DNA of 39,349 nt, from assembly GCF_900182555.1 (NCBI RefSeq), contig NZ_FXTH01000023.1, positions 1-39,349 on the forward strand, given 5' to 3'. The stretch's first letter is position 1, and every line of letters begins with the position of its first letter. The notes under the pieces are model-generated. The model was given only the letters and a program-made list of their open reading frames with translations. It made no database searches and was not told where the DNA came from. The position numbers and the translations under genes are program-made. This DNA is from Fodinibius sediminis (GTDB taxonomy: Bacteria; Bacteroidota; Rhodothermia; Balneolales; Balneolaceae). Of this stretch, positions 26,154 to 34,406 are shown one piece after another.

Positions 26154-26972
26154 ATGACAAGACGGTTATCAGTGTACCCCATCCTTGCTTTGCTAAACAT
26201 CTTTTTAATCGTATCGTGTTCCGATGACCCCTCATCTGCGAGCAGCGAGCCGCCCGCACTTCCTCCGGGCACTTCTATGGAAATGGATTTTTCCTCCCTT
26301 CTCAGCAGTCAGAATACCGAGAGTGCAACATCCCAGGATATGAATTTTTATGTCCAGGCCGTTTACAAGGCCGGCACACTCGAAGGTCTCATTGATGGAA
26401 CACTGGCAAAGCCCAGGAAGCTGCTGGCTGCAGCCCGGGATACAATGGGCCGGCTAAATAAAGACCAGCGCTGGGAATGGGGGTACCTGCATGCCCTGAA
26501 TGATGTGCAGTATCAATCCCGTTTGGTGGCAGAACAGATTGCCGCTAAAACAGTGAATTGGTCTCTTTATGTGACCGTTGATTCCCTGGATATCCGGGAC
26601 CAGCTGTTCTTTGACGGTACTACCATGAACGACGGAACCGAGGGGACCTGGACCTTCAACCTCTTATCGGACGGGGAGGAAGAGGCCGCCAAGTTAAACT
26701 GGGAGCTGCCGGGTGAAAGTTCATCGGACTTCTTTCTGGAATTGAATATTCTTTCTGACGGCAGCGACAGTGATATTAATTATATAACCTATGCAGGCGA
26801 AGGTCAGGTCCGAACGGTTGAGTTTTATAATGCAGCAAGTGAGACGACATCCACCATCCAGTGGAATACGGAGAACCGGTCGGGCTTTATCATTGATCCT
26901 GATGTAAATGACGGTGAAAAGGCGTGCTGGGATAGCGAATTGCAGGATGATTTAAACTGCAGCAGAGAGTAG
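26154..26972 (+). CDS. Lipoprotein of an unrecognised family, copy A
   Basis: A 272-aa predicted lipoprotein: lipobox IVSC with Cys22, followed by Ser-Asp-Asp, an acidic stretch that resembles a surface-export signal of Bacteroidota lipoproteins. The mature part has WEWGY (107-111), then NWSLYV, DGTEGTWTFN, LNWEL, IQWNTENRSGFIIDP and a C-terminal CWD...NC pair (Cys258, Cys269) that could form a disulfide. The same order of motifs occurs in the protein at 30056, so the two are paralogues. I recognise no known domain. It lies between the class III aminotransferase and a sugar dehydrogenase lipoprotein. Confidence 0.8.
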   Translation: MTRRLSVYPILALLNIFLIVSCSDDPSSASSEPPALPPGTSMEMDFSSLLSSQNTESATSQDMNFYVQAVYKAGTLEGLIDGTLAKPRKLLAAARDTMGRLNKDQRWEWGYLHALNDVQYQSRLVAEQIAAKTVNWSLYVTVDSLDIRDQLFFDGTTMNDGTEGTWTFNLLSDGEEEAAKLNWELPGESSSDFFLELNILSDGSDSDINYITYAGEGQVRTVEFYNAASETTSTIQWNTENRSGFIIDPDVNDGEKACWDSELQDDLNCSRE

Positions 26973-27232
26973 CGGGCGGCAGTGCAATGATTTGAATGAG
27001 ATTGGAATATCTTCTGAACTGTATTTTATCCACAGACGGAAGGGTAGCCTGAAGATGCATTGTGACATCTAAGGCAAACCTTTCAGTGGGTGCCTGTCAG
27101 TATTAGGAAGTCGGAAAAATTATCTTCATCTTCTTTTCAGGAGACATCGATATAACCACCGTCGATTGATTTTGCACAGAATTATTTTGATGGATTATCA
27201 CAAGGGATACTAAACTATAACGCTCAACACCT

Positions 27233-28417
27233 ATGAAAGTACCTGCCTCTATGTATTCACTACTATTGATTTTCTTTATGATATTCACCAGCTGCTCTGA
27301 TATGGAGAAAAATCCAAATCAGGAGCAGCCTCCTTCCGCCGAATCATACCAGCTTGTGGAAGCTTTTCCGGAACTTGCGTTCAACCGGCCGGTCGACTTG
27401 CAGCACCCGGGAGATGAAAGTAACCGGTTGTTTGTGGTTGAACAGCGGGGGATCATCTCTGTATTTCCCAATGATCCCACGGTTCAGGAGGCCACTACAT
27501 TCCTGGATATTGAAGATCAGGTGGACGATGCCGGTAACGAAGAGGGACTGCTGGGGCTGGCATTTCATCCCAACTACGAGAACAACGGCTACTTCTATGT
27601 GAACTATACCACGCCGGATTCAAAGACACATATCTCCCGGTTTCGTGTATCCGGTGACAACCCCGAACAGGTTGTGAAGTCCAGCGAAGAGGTTTTACTT
27701 ACCTATGAACAGCCGTTTGATAATCATAATGGGGGACAGCTGTCCTTTGGTCCCGACGGCTACCTGTACATTGCCGTGGGTGATGGCGGTTCGGGGGGCG
27801 ACCCTCAGGGCAACGGCCAGAATCGTGAGACCCTGTTGGGCACCATCCTGCGTATTGATGTGGACGGTCAGGAGGAGGACAAGTTGTATGCAATTCCGGA
27901 TGACAATCCGTTCGTGGATAATGAGCAGGGATTCCGGGAAGAGATCTATGCCTATGGACTGCGTAATGTGTGGCGATTTAGCTTCGATGCGGAGAACGGC
28001 CGGTTGTGGGCCGGGGACGTCGGTCAAAATAGCTATGAAGAGGTCGACGTTATTGAAAATGGCGGTAACTATGGATGGAATATCATGGAGGGCAACCATT
28101 GTTTCAGTCCCGAAACCAATTGCGATCAGACGGGCCTGAAACTCCCCATCTGGGAATATGGCCGGAGCGAAGGGGTATCCATCACCGGGGGATTTGTATA
28201 CCGGGGACCTTCGCTGCCAGGCTTGGAAGGGCAGTATATTTATGCCGATTACGCCTCTGGGCGGATTTGGGCGCTTGACCATACCGATATGGAAAATCCT
28301 GTCAATTCGGAGTTGATGGATTCGGATATCGCTATTGCTTCATTTGGGGTAGATGCCAACGAGGAGCTCTATATATGCGCTTTTGACGGTAAAATTTATA
28401 AACTGAGCGCGGAATGA
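27233..28417 (+). CDS. PQQ-dependent sugar dehydrogenase-like lipoprotein
   Basis: A 394-aa envelope protein with lipobox FTSC (Cys21) followed by Ser-Asp, so it is lipid-anchored and possibly surface exposed. It is a six-bladed propeller of the soluble glucose/sorbosone dehydrogenase type: RPVDLQHPGDESNRLFVVEQRG, GLLGLAFHPNYENNGYFYVNYT, the catalytic His165 in DNHNGGQLSFGPDGYLYIAVGDGG, and YAYGLRNVWRFSFD, with WAGDVGQNSYEEVD near the end. It would oxidise a sugar or related alcohol with PQQ. Homologues in Bacteroidota often lack a proven cofactor, and no PQQ synthesis genes are visible here. Confidence 0.9.
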   Translation: MKVPASMYSLLLIFFMIFTSCSDMEKNPNQEQPPSAESYQLVEAFPELAFNRPVDLQHPGDESNRLFVVEQRGIISVFPNDPTVQEATTFLDIEDQVDDAGNEEGLLGLAFHPNYENNGYFYVNYTTPDSKTHISRFRVSGDNPEQVVKSSEEVLLTYEQPFDNHNGGQLSFGPDGYLYIAVGDGGSGGDPQGNGQNRETLLGTILRIDVDGQEEDKLYAIPDDNPFVDNEQGFREEIYAYGLRNVWRFSFDAENGRLWAGDVGQNSYEEVDVIENGGNYGWNIMEGNHCFSPETNCDQTGLKLPIWEYGRSEGVSITGGFVYRGPSLPGLEGQYIYADYASGRIWALDHTDMENPVNSELMDSDIAIASFGVDANEELYICAFDGKIYKLSAE

Positions 28418-28570
28418 GATGGAACAATAGAAATTAGTAGGTTGCCTGATTGTAGCAGTGAACAACTGTTTCCCGAAGCCGTTCTCATGCCCGCCCCTTA
28501 TGGATGGTGAATGACGGATGGCTTTGTTAAGTTACAGAAAATTATCAAATACAGCTAAGAAGAGGGTCTT

Positions 28571-29932
28571 ATGAAATCTGTAAACCCAGCCACCGGCGAC
28601 GTTATTGCTACCTATGAAAAGACGACTGATCAGGAACTGCAGGCCATTGCAGAGCAGGCTGATAAAGCCCAGCAAAAGTGGCGGAACCGCAGCTTCGACG
28701 CCCGGGCGGCCTGCCTCCGGGAAATGGCCCGGCTGCTGGAGTCCAACAAGGAGAAATACGCGGAACTGATGGCGCGGGAGATGGGAAAACCACTGGCCCA
28801 GGGACAGTCCGAAAGCGAGAAATGTGCCTGGGTATGTGAGTATTACGCTGATCATGCGGCTGACTTTCTGGAGGATGATATTATCGTGTCAGACGCAGAG
28901 AAAAGCTATGTGACGTATAATCCCCTGGGGACTGTTCTGGCCGTCATGCCCTGGAATTTTCCCTTCTGGCAGCTTTTCCGTTTTGCCGCGCCCGCTCTGA
29001 TGGCCGGCAATGCTGCTATTCTCAAGCATGCCTCCAACGTGACGGGTTGTGCCCTGGCTATCGAAGAACTGATGCATGAATCGGGGATCCCCCGGGAACT
29101 GTTTCGCACGGTGGTAGCGGGAAGAGAACAGGTACAGGATCTGATACAGAATGAACATATTGCTGCCGTAACGCTCACCGGCAGTACGCGTGCGGGGAAA
29201 GCAGTGGCCTCGACGGCCGGGGGAGCTCTTAAAAAATCGGTGCTTGAGCTGGGAGGCAGTGATCCCTATCTCATTCTGGCCAACGCGGATGTGGAAAAAG
29301 CGGCAGAGACCTGCGTAACCTCCCGTCTCATTAACAGCGGACAAAGTTGCATTGCGGCCAAGCGATTTATTGTCGTTGAAAAGCATTACAAACCATTTCT
29401 GGAAGCTGTTACCGAGCTGATGAAAGGCAAGCACTTCGGGGATCCGTTTGAAGAAGGGATCGATCTTGGTCCCATGGCCCGTGAAGATTTGCGCGATGAG
29501 CTTCATCAGCAGGTTCAGCACAGTATTGAGGCAGGGGCGCAGTGTGTCTTGGGAGGTAATGTACCCGCGCGGCCGGGGGCCTTCTATCCGCCCACCATTT
29601 TGACGGAGGTAGGTCCGGGTATGCCTGCTTACGAGGAGGAGTTGTTTGGTCCGGTGGCTGCGGTCATCAGGGCCGGGGACGAACAGGAAGCGATACGTAT
29701 TGCCAACGACACCAGCTACGGTCTTGGGGCGGCGGTCTTTTCAAAGGATGTGAACCGGGCCGAGAAAATAGCGGCCCGGGAACTGGAGGCCGGCTGTTGC
29801 TTCGTTAATGCTTTCGTTAAATCCGATCCGCGTCTGCCGTTCGGGGGCATCAAACAATCGGGTTTTGGCAGAGAGCTCTCTCATTTCGGAATCAAAGAGT
29901 TTGTAAATGTTAAAACGGTCTATCGTGCATAG
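28571..29932 (+). CDS. NAD(P)-dependent aldehyde dehydrogenase, succinate-semialdehyde type
   Basis: A 453-aa aldehyde dehydrogenase of the Sad/YneI group. It begins KSVNPATGDVIATYEK and shows PWNFPFW, TLTGSTRAGK, catalytic base Glu226 in LELGGSDP, and nucleophile Cys260 in NSGQSCIAAKRF, with ELFGPVAAV and LPFGGIKQSGFGRE near the C-terminus. The likely reaction is succinate semialdehyde to succinate, which would complete a GABA shunt. A strong Shine-Dalgarno-like AGAAGAGGG lies before the ATG. It follows the sugar dehydrogenase by 153 bp and is probably its own transcription unit. Substrate specificity is inference. Confidence 0.92.
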   Translation: MKSVNPATGDVIATYEKTTDQELQAIAEQADKAQQKWRNRSFDARAACLREMARLLESNKEKYAELMAREMGKPLAQGQSESEKCAWVCEYYADHAADFLEDDIIVSDAEKSYVTYNPLGTVLAVMPWNFPFWQLFRFAAPALMAGNAAILKHASNVTGCALAIEELMHESGIPRELFRTVVAGREQVQDLIQNEHIAAVTLTGSTRAGKAVASTAGGALKKSVLELGGSDPYLILANADVEKAAETCVTSRLINSGQSCIAAKRFIVVEKHYKPFLEAVTELMKGKHFGDPFEEGIDLGPMAREDLRDELHQQVQHSIEAGAQCVLGGNVPARPGAFYPPTILTEVGPGMPAYEEELFGPVAAVIRAGDEQEAIRIANDTSYGLGAAVFSKDVNRAEKIAARELEAGCCFVNAFVKSDPRLPFGGIKQSGFGRELSHFGIKEFVNVKTVYRA

Positions 29933-29955
29933 ACTGTTGCAAATCCTCTTTTTGA

Positions 29956-29984
29956 GGGAAGTCTGATATTCCCATACTTTTTTT
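29956..29984 (+). terminator. Possible weak terminator after the aldehyde dehydrogenase
   Basis: A 5-bp stem (GGGAA at 29956-29960 with TTCCC at 29969-29973) is followed after four bases by seven T residues (29978-29984). The stem is short, so the call is tentative. Confidence 0.35.
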
Positions 29985-30055
29985 GAGCCTATTTGATGGG
30001 TAAATACGTATTACTGAATAGAAGACTTTTTATTAACCCAAAATGAGGAGATGTT

Positions 30056-30871
30056 ATGAAACGAATAAGCTATGCATTATTAATTGCGGTCCTGGTTGTT
30101 GGATTGGCTGGCTGCGGCGACGACAGCAGCAGTACCGGTCCCGATGTCAAGGAGGATCCGCCCCAGATACCGGATTTGACGGAAGTGGCTCAGCCGGATA
30201 TATCCTTTTTTGAAGAAAACAATCCACAGGGCCAGAAAGGAAAGCAAATATTGGAAGATGAGTATTCCAATTTTACCACAGCCCGCTTTAAGGCAATTTT
30301 TGGGACTTTCTTTGCTTCCTTTGGTCAGGTTTACATGGGATTTCTGAATCCCGCCTATGATAATTCCCCCGAATTTAATGATGGCGAGTGGGAGTGGTCG
30401 TATAATTACTCGGCCGAAGGCCAGAGCATGTCCATGACCTTCACCGCCCAGGATCTGGGGACTTCCACCGAATGGGCCATGTATATTTCCTACAGTGATG
30501 GCCAGGGGAACGGCTATGAAGACTACAAGGTGATGCAAGGGTCAACCACTGATGACGGAGCCCAGGGCAGCTGGACATTCAATACCCTGGATGAGGAAAA
30601 CAGTACCGAAACGCCGGCCGCAAAAACGGAATGGAATGCCGCCAGTGATACGGAGCGAACGATCAATACCGAGATCTATGATAATGGCGCCCTGGATACC
30701 ACCTTCGATTATGAACAAAACGGGGTTGAGCATACCATGACATTCGAAGAGGCGGGTAGTGCCGACATCGATGTTGTCTTCTGGAATACCGATACTCAGA
30801 CGGGTTATGTTATTGAAGATGGTTCGAAAATGTGCTGGGATGCAAATTTTCAGAATGTTGCCTGCAGCTAG
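30056..30871 (+). CDS. Lipoprotein of an unrecognised family, copy B
   Basis: A 271-aa predicted lipoprotein with a canonical lipobox LAGC (Cys20) followed by Gly-Asp-Asp, again like a surface-export signal. It repeats the motif order of the protein at 26154: WEWSY (112-116), EWAMYISY, DGAQGSWTFN, TEWNA, VFWNTDTQTGYVIED and the C-terminal CWD...C pair (Cys260, Cys270). The start ATG is supported by GAGGAG at 30045-30050. It ends 34 bp before a strong terminator, so it is transcribed alone or with the aldehyde dehydrogenase. Function unknown. I find no hit to a family I know. Confidence 0.85.
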   Translation: MKRISYALLIAVLVVGLAGCGDDSSSTGPDVKEDPPQIPDLTEVAQPDISFFEENNPQGQKGKQILEDEYSNFTTARFKAIFGTFFASFGQVYMGFLNPAYDNSPEFNDGEWEWSYNYSAEGQSMSMTFTAQDLGTSTEWAMYISYSDGQGNGYEDYKVMQGSTTDDGAQGSWTFNTLDEENSTETPAAKTEWNAASDTERTINTEIYDNGALDTTFDYEQNGVEHTMTFEEAGSADIDVVFWNTDTQTGYVIEDGSKMCWDANFQNVACS

Positions 30872-30904
30872 GGCTGAACCACATTAATTTATGAGAGAGA
30901 GTCG

Positions 30905-30932
30905 ACCCCGGATGTAAGGTCCGGGGTTTTTT
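30905..30932 (+). terminator. Strong rho-independent terminator after lipoprotein copy B
   Basis: A perfect 8-bp GC-rich stem (ACCCCGGA at 30905-30912 with TCCGGGGT at 30920-30927), a 7-nt loop and a run of T to 30932. Its placement 34 bp after the lipoprotein stop gives a clean 3' end. Confidence 0.9.
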
Positions 30933-31043
30933 ATGGTGTTGTGTAGGCAAGCATTTGTTTTTTTGGTTCAGAGATGACACGATGCTGTCAGTACTATCGT
31001 TATATTGGCAAGAGAGGATTTGATTATAACGAAAATTAGTGTC

Positions 31044-32105
31044 ATGCCGAAGGATAGTCAGAATCCCATCCGTGGAAGAGGAGCTTCCGATAATCCGATG
31101 AACCGTTTTGAGGATGAATATCTTGATTACGATCTGGATGAGGAAACCGGCCAGAGGCCGGCTCAGAAGACCAAGTTGATTCGCGATGATACCAGGGAGA
31201 TTTTATCCCAAAACAACAGCCCGGATATCCCTTTTACCTACGGGCTGAATCCCTACAGGGGATGCGAGCATGGGTGTATCTATTGCTATGCAAGGCCCAC
31301 TCATGAATTTTTGGGATTTTCATCAGGACTTGATTTTGAGTCGCGAATCATGGTTAAGTATGACGCAGCGGAAAAACTTCGGGTGAAATTCGCTTCAAGA
31401 AGCTGGACCCCCGAGCCCGTCATTATGAGCGGGGTCACCGATTCCTTCCAGCCGGTTGAGCGGAAGCTCCAAATAAGCCGTGCCTGTCTGGAAGTCTTTG
31501 CTGAAGCCCGCAATCCTGTTGGTATTATTACTAAGAATTACCTGGTGACACGCGATATGGACTTTTTGAGTCAGCTCGCGGAATACGATGCCGTCCATGT
31601 GACGCTGTCGATTACCACACTGGATCGCGACCTGGCCCGCGTAATGGAGCCGCGTACCTCTCAACCAAACCGCAGGCTGCAGGCAATAGAAAAGCTCGCT
31701 GATGCAGGAATTCCGGTGGGGGTCAATGTAGCACCTATTATCCCGGGTTTGACGGATCATGAATGTGTAAATATCCTGAGACAGGCCAGGGAGGCGGGGG
31801 CCACGTATGCAGGCTATACCATAGTTCGTCTTCCTCACAGCGTCAAAGATCTGTTTCCAAAGTGGCTGGAACAGCATTTCCCTGAAAGGAAAGACAAAGT
31901 ACTCAATCGGATCAGGGATATCCGGGGCGGCAAGCTGTATGAGAGTACCTTTGGGAAACGATTTAGCGGTGAGGGGGCCTTTTCGGATCAGATTAGAAAA
32001 ATGTTCCACATACACACCCGGAAGTTCGGATACAGGGAAACATGGGAGCCGCTCTCAGCGGAGGCTTTCAGGCGACCGGAAACAGGGCAGCTCCACTTAT
32101 TTTAA
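31044..32105 (+). CDS. PA0069-family radical SAM protein (SplB-like)
   Basis: A 353-aa radical SAM enzyme. The [4Fe-4S]-binding CxxxCxxC is seen as GCEHGCIYCYARP (Cys74, Cys78, Cys81). The N-terminal GRGASDNPMNRFE and LIRDDTREILSQNNSPDIPFTYGLNPYRG segments and the later VTDSFQPVERKLQISR are hallmarks of the PA0069 group, related to spore photoproduct lyase. The substrate of this family is unknown; DNA repair has been guessed from the relationship. The frame is open from a TTG at 31005, but the ATG at 31044 fits the family start and is preferred. Its upstream gap contains the terminator of the lipoprotein gene. Confidence 0.88.
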   Translation: MPKDSQNPIRGRGASDNPMNRFEDEYLDYDLDEETGQRPAQKTKLIRDDTREILSQNNSPDIPFTYGLNPYRGCEHGCIYCYARPTHEFLGFSSGLDFESRIMVKYDAAEKLRVKFASRSWTPEPVIMSGVTDSFQPVERKLQISRACLEVFAEARNPVGIITKNYLVTRDMDFLSQLAEYDAVHVTLSITTLDRDLARVMEPRTSQPNRRLQAIEKLADAGIPVGVNVAPIIPGLTDHECVNILRQAREAGATYAGYTIVRLPHSVKDLFPKWLEQHFPERKDKVLNRIRDIRGGKLYESTFGKRFSGEGAFSDQIRKMFHIHTRKFGYRETWEPLSAEAFRRPETGQLHLF

Positions 32106-32216
32106 ATTGGATCTTTTGTTCACATCTCTCCAACCATTTTATATATTCAGGGAACTGAGCAGCACAACTTTTTGTACCTTCAATCTAACTGACAAACGCA
32201 ACAAATATACTCAATT

Positions 32217-32795
32217 ATGTCCAATACGCCATCCACCATGCTGGAACTTGGAACCCAAGCTCCGGAATTCCGACTGTTCGATACCGTAAACAATCAGCTT
32301 GTTTCTCTGGAAGATTTTGATAACGCCAAGGGACTGCTGGTGGTATTCATTTGTAACCACTGTCCTTTTGTACAGCATATTCTGGATGAATTTGTTATTA
32401 CGGCTCGTGACCTTCAGCAGAAGGGGATCGGTGTTGTTGCCATCAGTTCCAATGATGTGGAAAACTACCCGGATGACAGTCCGGTTAAAATGGCGGCACT
32501 GGCTCGCGAAAAACAGTTTTCATTTCCCTATCTCTATGATGGAACCCAGGAAGTCGCCAAAGCCTACCGCGCAGCCTGTACGCCCGACTTCTTTCTCTTC
32601 GATGAAAATGACAAGCTGGTATATCGTGGTCAGTTTGATGACAGCCGCCCGGGTAATGACGAAGCTGTATCCGGTCAAGATATTCGGGAGGCCGCCGACC
32701 TGCTGTTTGATGAAGAGGTAAAAGAGGAGCAAAAACCGAGTATGGGTTGCAATATAAAATGGAAATCCGGCAATGAACCGGATTATTTTGGATAG
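32217..32795 (+). CDS. AhpC/TSA-type thioredoxin-family protein (redoxin)
   Basis: A 192-aa cytoplasmic peroxiredoxin-like protein. The active-site loop FICNHCPF has two cysteines, Cys46 and Cys49, in the C-x-x-C arrangement typical of this thioredoxin-family group. Other family marks are IGVVAISSNDVENYPDDSP, FPYLYDGTQEVAKAYRAACTPDFFLFD and YRGQFDDSRPGN. The likely role is peroxide or disulfide reduction. The start ATG at 32217 has no strong Shine-Dalgarno sequence. It lies 8 bp before pdxH, suggesting co-transcription. Confidence 0.88.
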   Translation: MSNTPSTMLELGTQAPEFRLFDTVNNQLVSLEDFDNAKGLLVVFICNHCPFVQHILDEFVITARDLQQKGIGVVAISSNDVENYPDDSPVKMAALAREKQFSFPYLYDGTQEVAKAYRAACTPDFFLFDENDKLVYRGQFDDSRPGNDEAVSGQDIREAADLLFDEEVKEEQKPSMGCNIKWKSGNEPDYFG

Positions 32796-32803
32796 GAGGA
32801 CCG

Positions 32804-33460
32804 ATGTCCAAAGAGACTGAGCAGGATAAAGTAGCCAAACTGCGGCGTGATTATACCCGGCAAATGCTAACAGAGTCGGCCGTGGAAGACAGCCCCATAA
32901 GCCAGTTTAACATCTGGTTTAAACAGGCGCTTTCGGCCGAGATGCTGGATCCCAATGCCATGACGTTATCGACGGCGACCAAAGAGGGGGTGCCCTCCTC
33001 TCGCATTGTGCTGTTTAAAGGGGTGGATGAGGATGGATTCCGATTTTATTCCAACTATGCCAGTCGAAAAGGCCGGGAGCTGGAAGAGAATCCCAAGGCC
33101 GCACTGTGTTTTTACTGGCCGCCACTGGAACGTCAGGTTCGTGTTGAAGGGGATGTTGAAAAAATGAATCGCGAAGCTTCTGCCGATTATTTCCGCCAGC
33201 GTCCGCGATTGAGCCAGCTTGGAGCATGGGCTTCTCAGCAGAGCAGTAGAGTGGCATCGCGGGAAGAGTTGGAGAATATGTTCCAAAAAACCAGTGAACG
33301 GTTTGAAAATAAACCGGTTCCCCTTCCCGATTTCTGGGGAGGCTTTGTGCTGAAGCCGGTCCATGTGGAATTCTGGCAGGGGCGAAAAGGGCGACTTCAT
33401 GACCGCATTTGTTACGAAAAAAAGGGAGATGAATGGAATATTTTTCGCCTCGCACCCTGA
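32804..33460 (+). CDS. pdxH: Pyridoxamine/pyridoxine 5'-phosphate oxidase
   Basis: FMN-dependent oxidase that makes pyridoxal 5'-phosphate, supplying the several PLP enzymes of the cell. The 218-aa protein has the family N-terminus RRDYTRQMLTESAVEDSPISQFNIWF, then SSRIVLFKGVDEDGFRFYSNYASRKGRELEENPKAAL, and the C-terminal VEFWQGRKGRLHDR plus EWNIFRLAP motif. A strong Shine-Dalgarno AGGAGG lies 4 bp before the ATG. It follows the redoxin by 8 bp and is followed by trmB, making a likely three-gene unit. Confidence 0.96.
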   Translation: MSKETEQDKVAKLRRDYTRQMLTESAVEDSPISQFNIWFKQALSAEMLDPNAMTLSTATKEGVPSSRIVLFKGVDEDGFRFYSNYASRKGRELEENPKAALCFYWPPLERQVRVEGDVEKMNREASADYFRQRPRLSQLGAWASQQSSRVASREELENMFQKTSERFENKPVPLPDFWGGFVLKPVHVEFWQGRKGRLHDRICYEKKGDEWNIFRLAP

Positions 33461-33483
33461 AACTGCAACTGGAGAACTGATTT

Positions 33484-34167
33484 ATGGGTCGAAATAAACT
33501 CGAGCGTTTTGATGAAATTGGAACGTTTGACAATGTGTCGGAATGTACGGACTATCAAGACGAGGAGGCCGTGCGCCCCGGGGGAAAGTGGAGAAGTGAT
33601 GTATTTGAAAATGAACACCCAATTATCCTGGAGCTGGCTTGTGGAAAAGGTGAATATGCCCTGGCGCTCAGCGAACACTATCCCGACCGGAATATCATAG
33701 GAGTCGATATCAAAGGGGCTCGCATTTGGAAGGGCGCACGGAGAGCCTTGAAAAACAACCGGTGGAATGTCCATTTTCTGCGTATTTATATTGATCATCT
33801 GGACGAATATTTTGCACCCGGTGAAGTGGATGATATCTGGATCACCTTTCCGGATCCCTACCCGCGGGGGAGCGACAGAAGCAAGCGCCTGACCTCGCCT
33901 AAATTCCTGGACATCTATCAAAAGGTATTGGGGCCGGAAGGTTCTGTGCGTTTGAAAACGGATAGCGAACAGCTTTTTGATTATACCCGGCGAACGATTG
34001 AGAAAACCGGCTGCACGCTTTTAGACCTGGTGGACGATATATACAGGGAACGCCCGGATGATAAGCTGCTTACGCAGAAAACGTATTTTGAGAAAAAACA
34101 TCTCGAAAAAGGACGGACGATCTCTTATCTTCGGTTTTCACTTCCTGAAGGAAAGATTTTAGATTAG
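33484..34167 (+). CDS. trmB: tRNA (guanine-N7-)-methyltransferase
   Basis: SAM-dependent enzyme that methylates G46 in the variable loop of tRNAs. The 227-aa protein has the SAM-binding motif LELACGKGEYALAL (the usual LEIGCGKG is slightly changed), GVDIKGARIWKGARRA, and the family hallmark FPDPYPRGSDRSKRL followed by PKFLDIYQKVL. The C-terminal TYFEKKHLEKGRTISYLRF also fits. It begins 23 bp after pdxH, with GGAG about 10 bases upstream. Length agrees with homologues. Confidence 0.94.
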   Translation: MGRNKLERFDEIGTFDNVSECTDYQDEEAVRPGGKWRSDVFENEHPIILELACGKGEYALALSEHYPDRNIIGVDIKGARIWKGARRALKNNRWNVHFLRIYIDHLDEYFAPGEVDDIWITFPDPYPRGSDRSKRLTSPKFLDIYQKVLGPEGSVRLKTDSEQLFDYTRRTIEKTGCTLLDLVDDIYRERPDDKLLTQKTYFEKKHLEKGRTISYLRFSLPEGKILD

Positions 34168-34344
34168 GGGATATTTTCAGCACTTCATCCTTTCCGTTTC
34201 GGCCATGCGTCTTTTTTTATGGGGTAAAATCAAAAGATGGGGATTGAATTGCATCGGTGGGAATATTTGCTGCCATCAAACGAGTCTGCACGGTCAGTGT
34301 GGATATTTTAAATGGATGTTTGGTTGAAAGAATATTTTTACATA

Positions 34345-34362
34345 CAGGATTGCTTTATCCTG
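34345..34362. promoter_or_regulatory. Inverted repeat upstream of the TetR gene
   Basis: CAGGAT (34345-34350) and ATCCTG (34357-34362) form a perfect 6-bp inverted repeat with a 6-bp spacer. It lies 45 bp before the TetR start in an otherwise AT-rich gap and could be a regulator site. No binding evidence exists. Confidence 0.35.
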
Positions 34363-34383
34363 CCAGAAATGTTTAATTACTAC

Positions 34384-34396
34384 TTAACACTGTTAA
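34384..34396. promoter_or_regulatory. Candidate operator of the TetR-fadE unit
   Basis: TTAACA-C-TGTTAA is a perfect 13-bp palindrome ending 11 bp before the TetR start codon (34407). The size and place suit autoregulation by a TetR protein, which would then also control the downstream fadE. The site would overlap the transcript 5' end or promoter. The exact operator remains a guess. Confidence 0.5.
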
Positions 34397-34406
34397 CCAA
34401 AGGATT

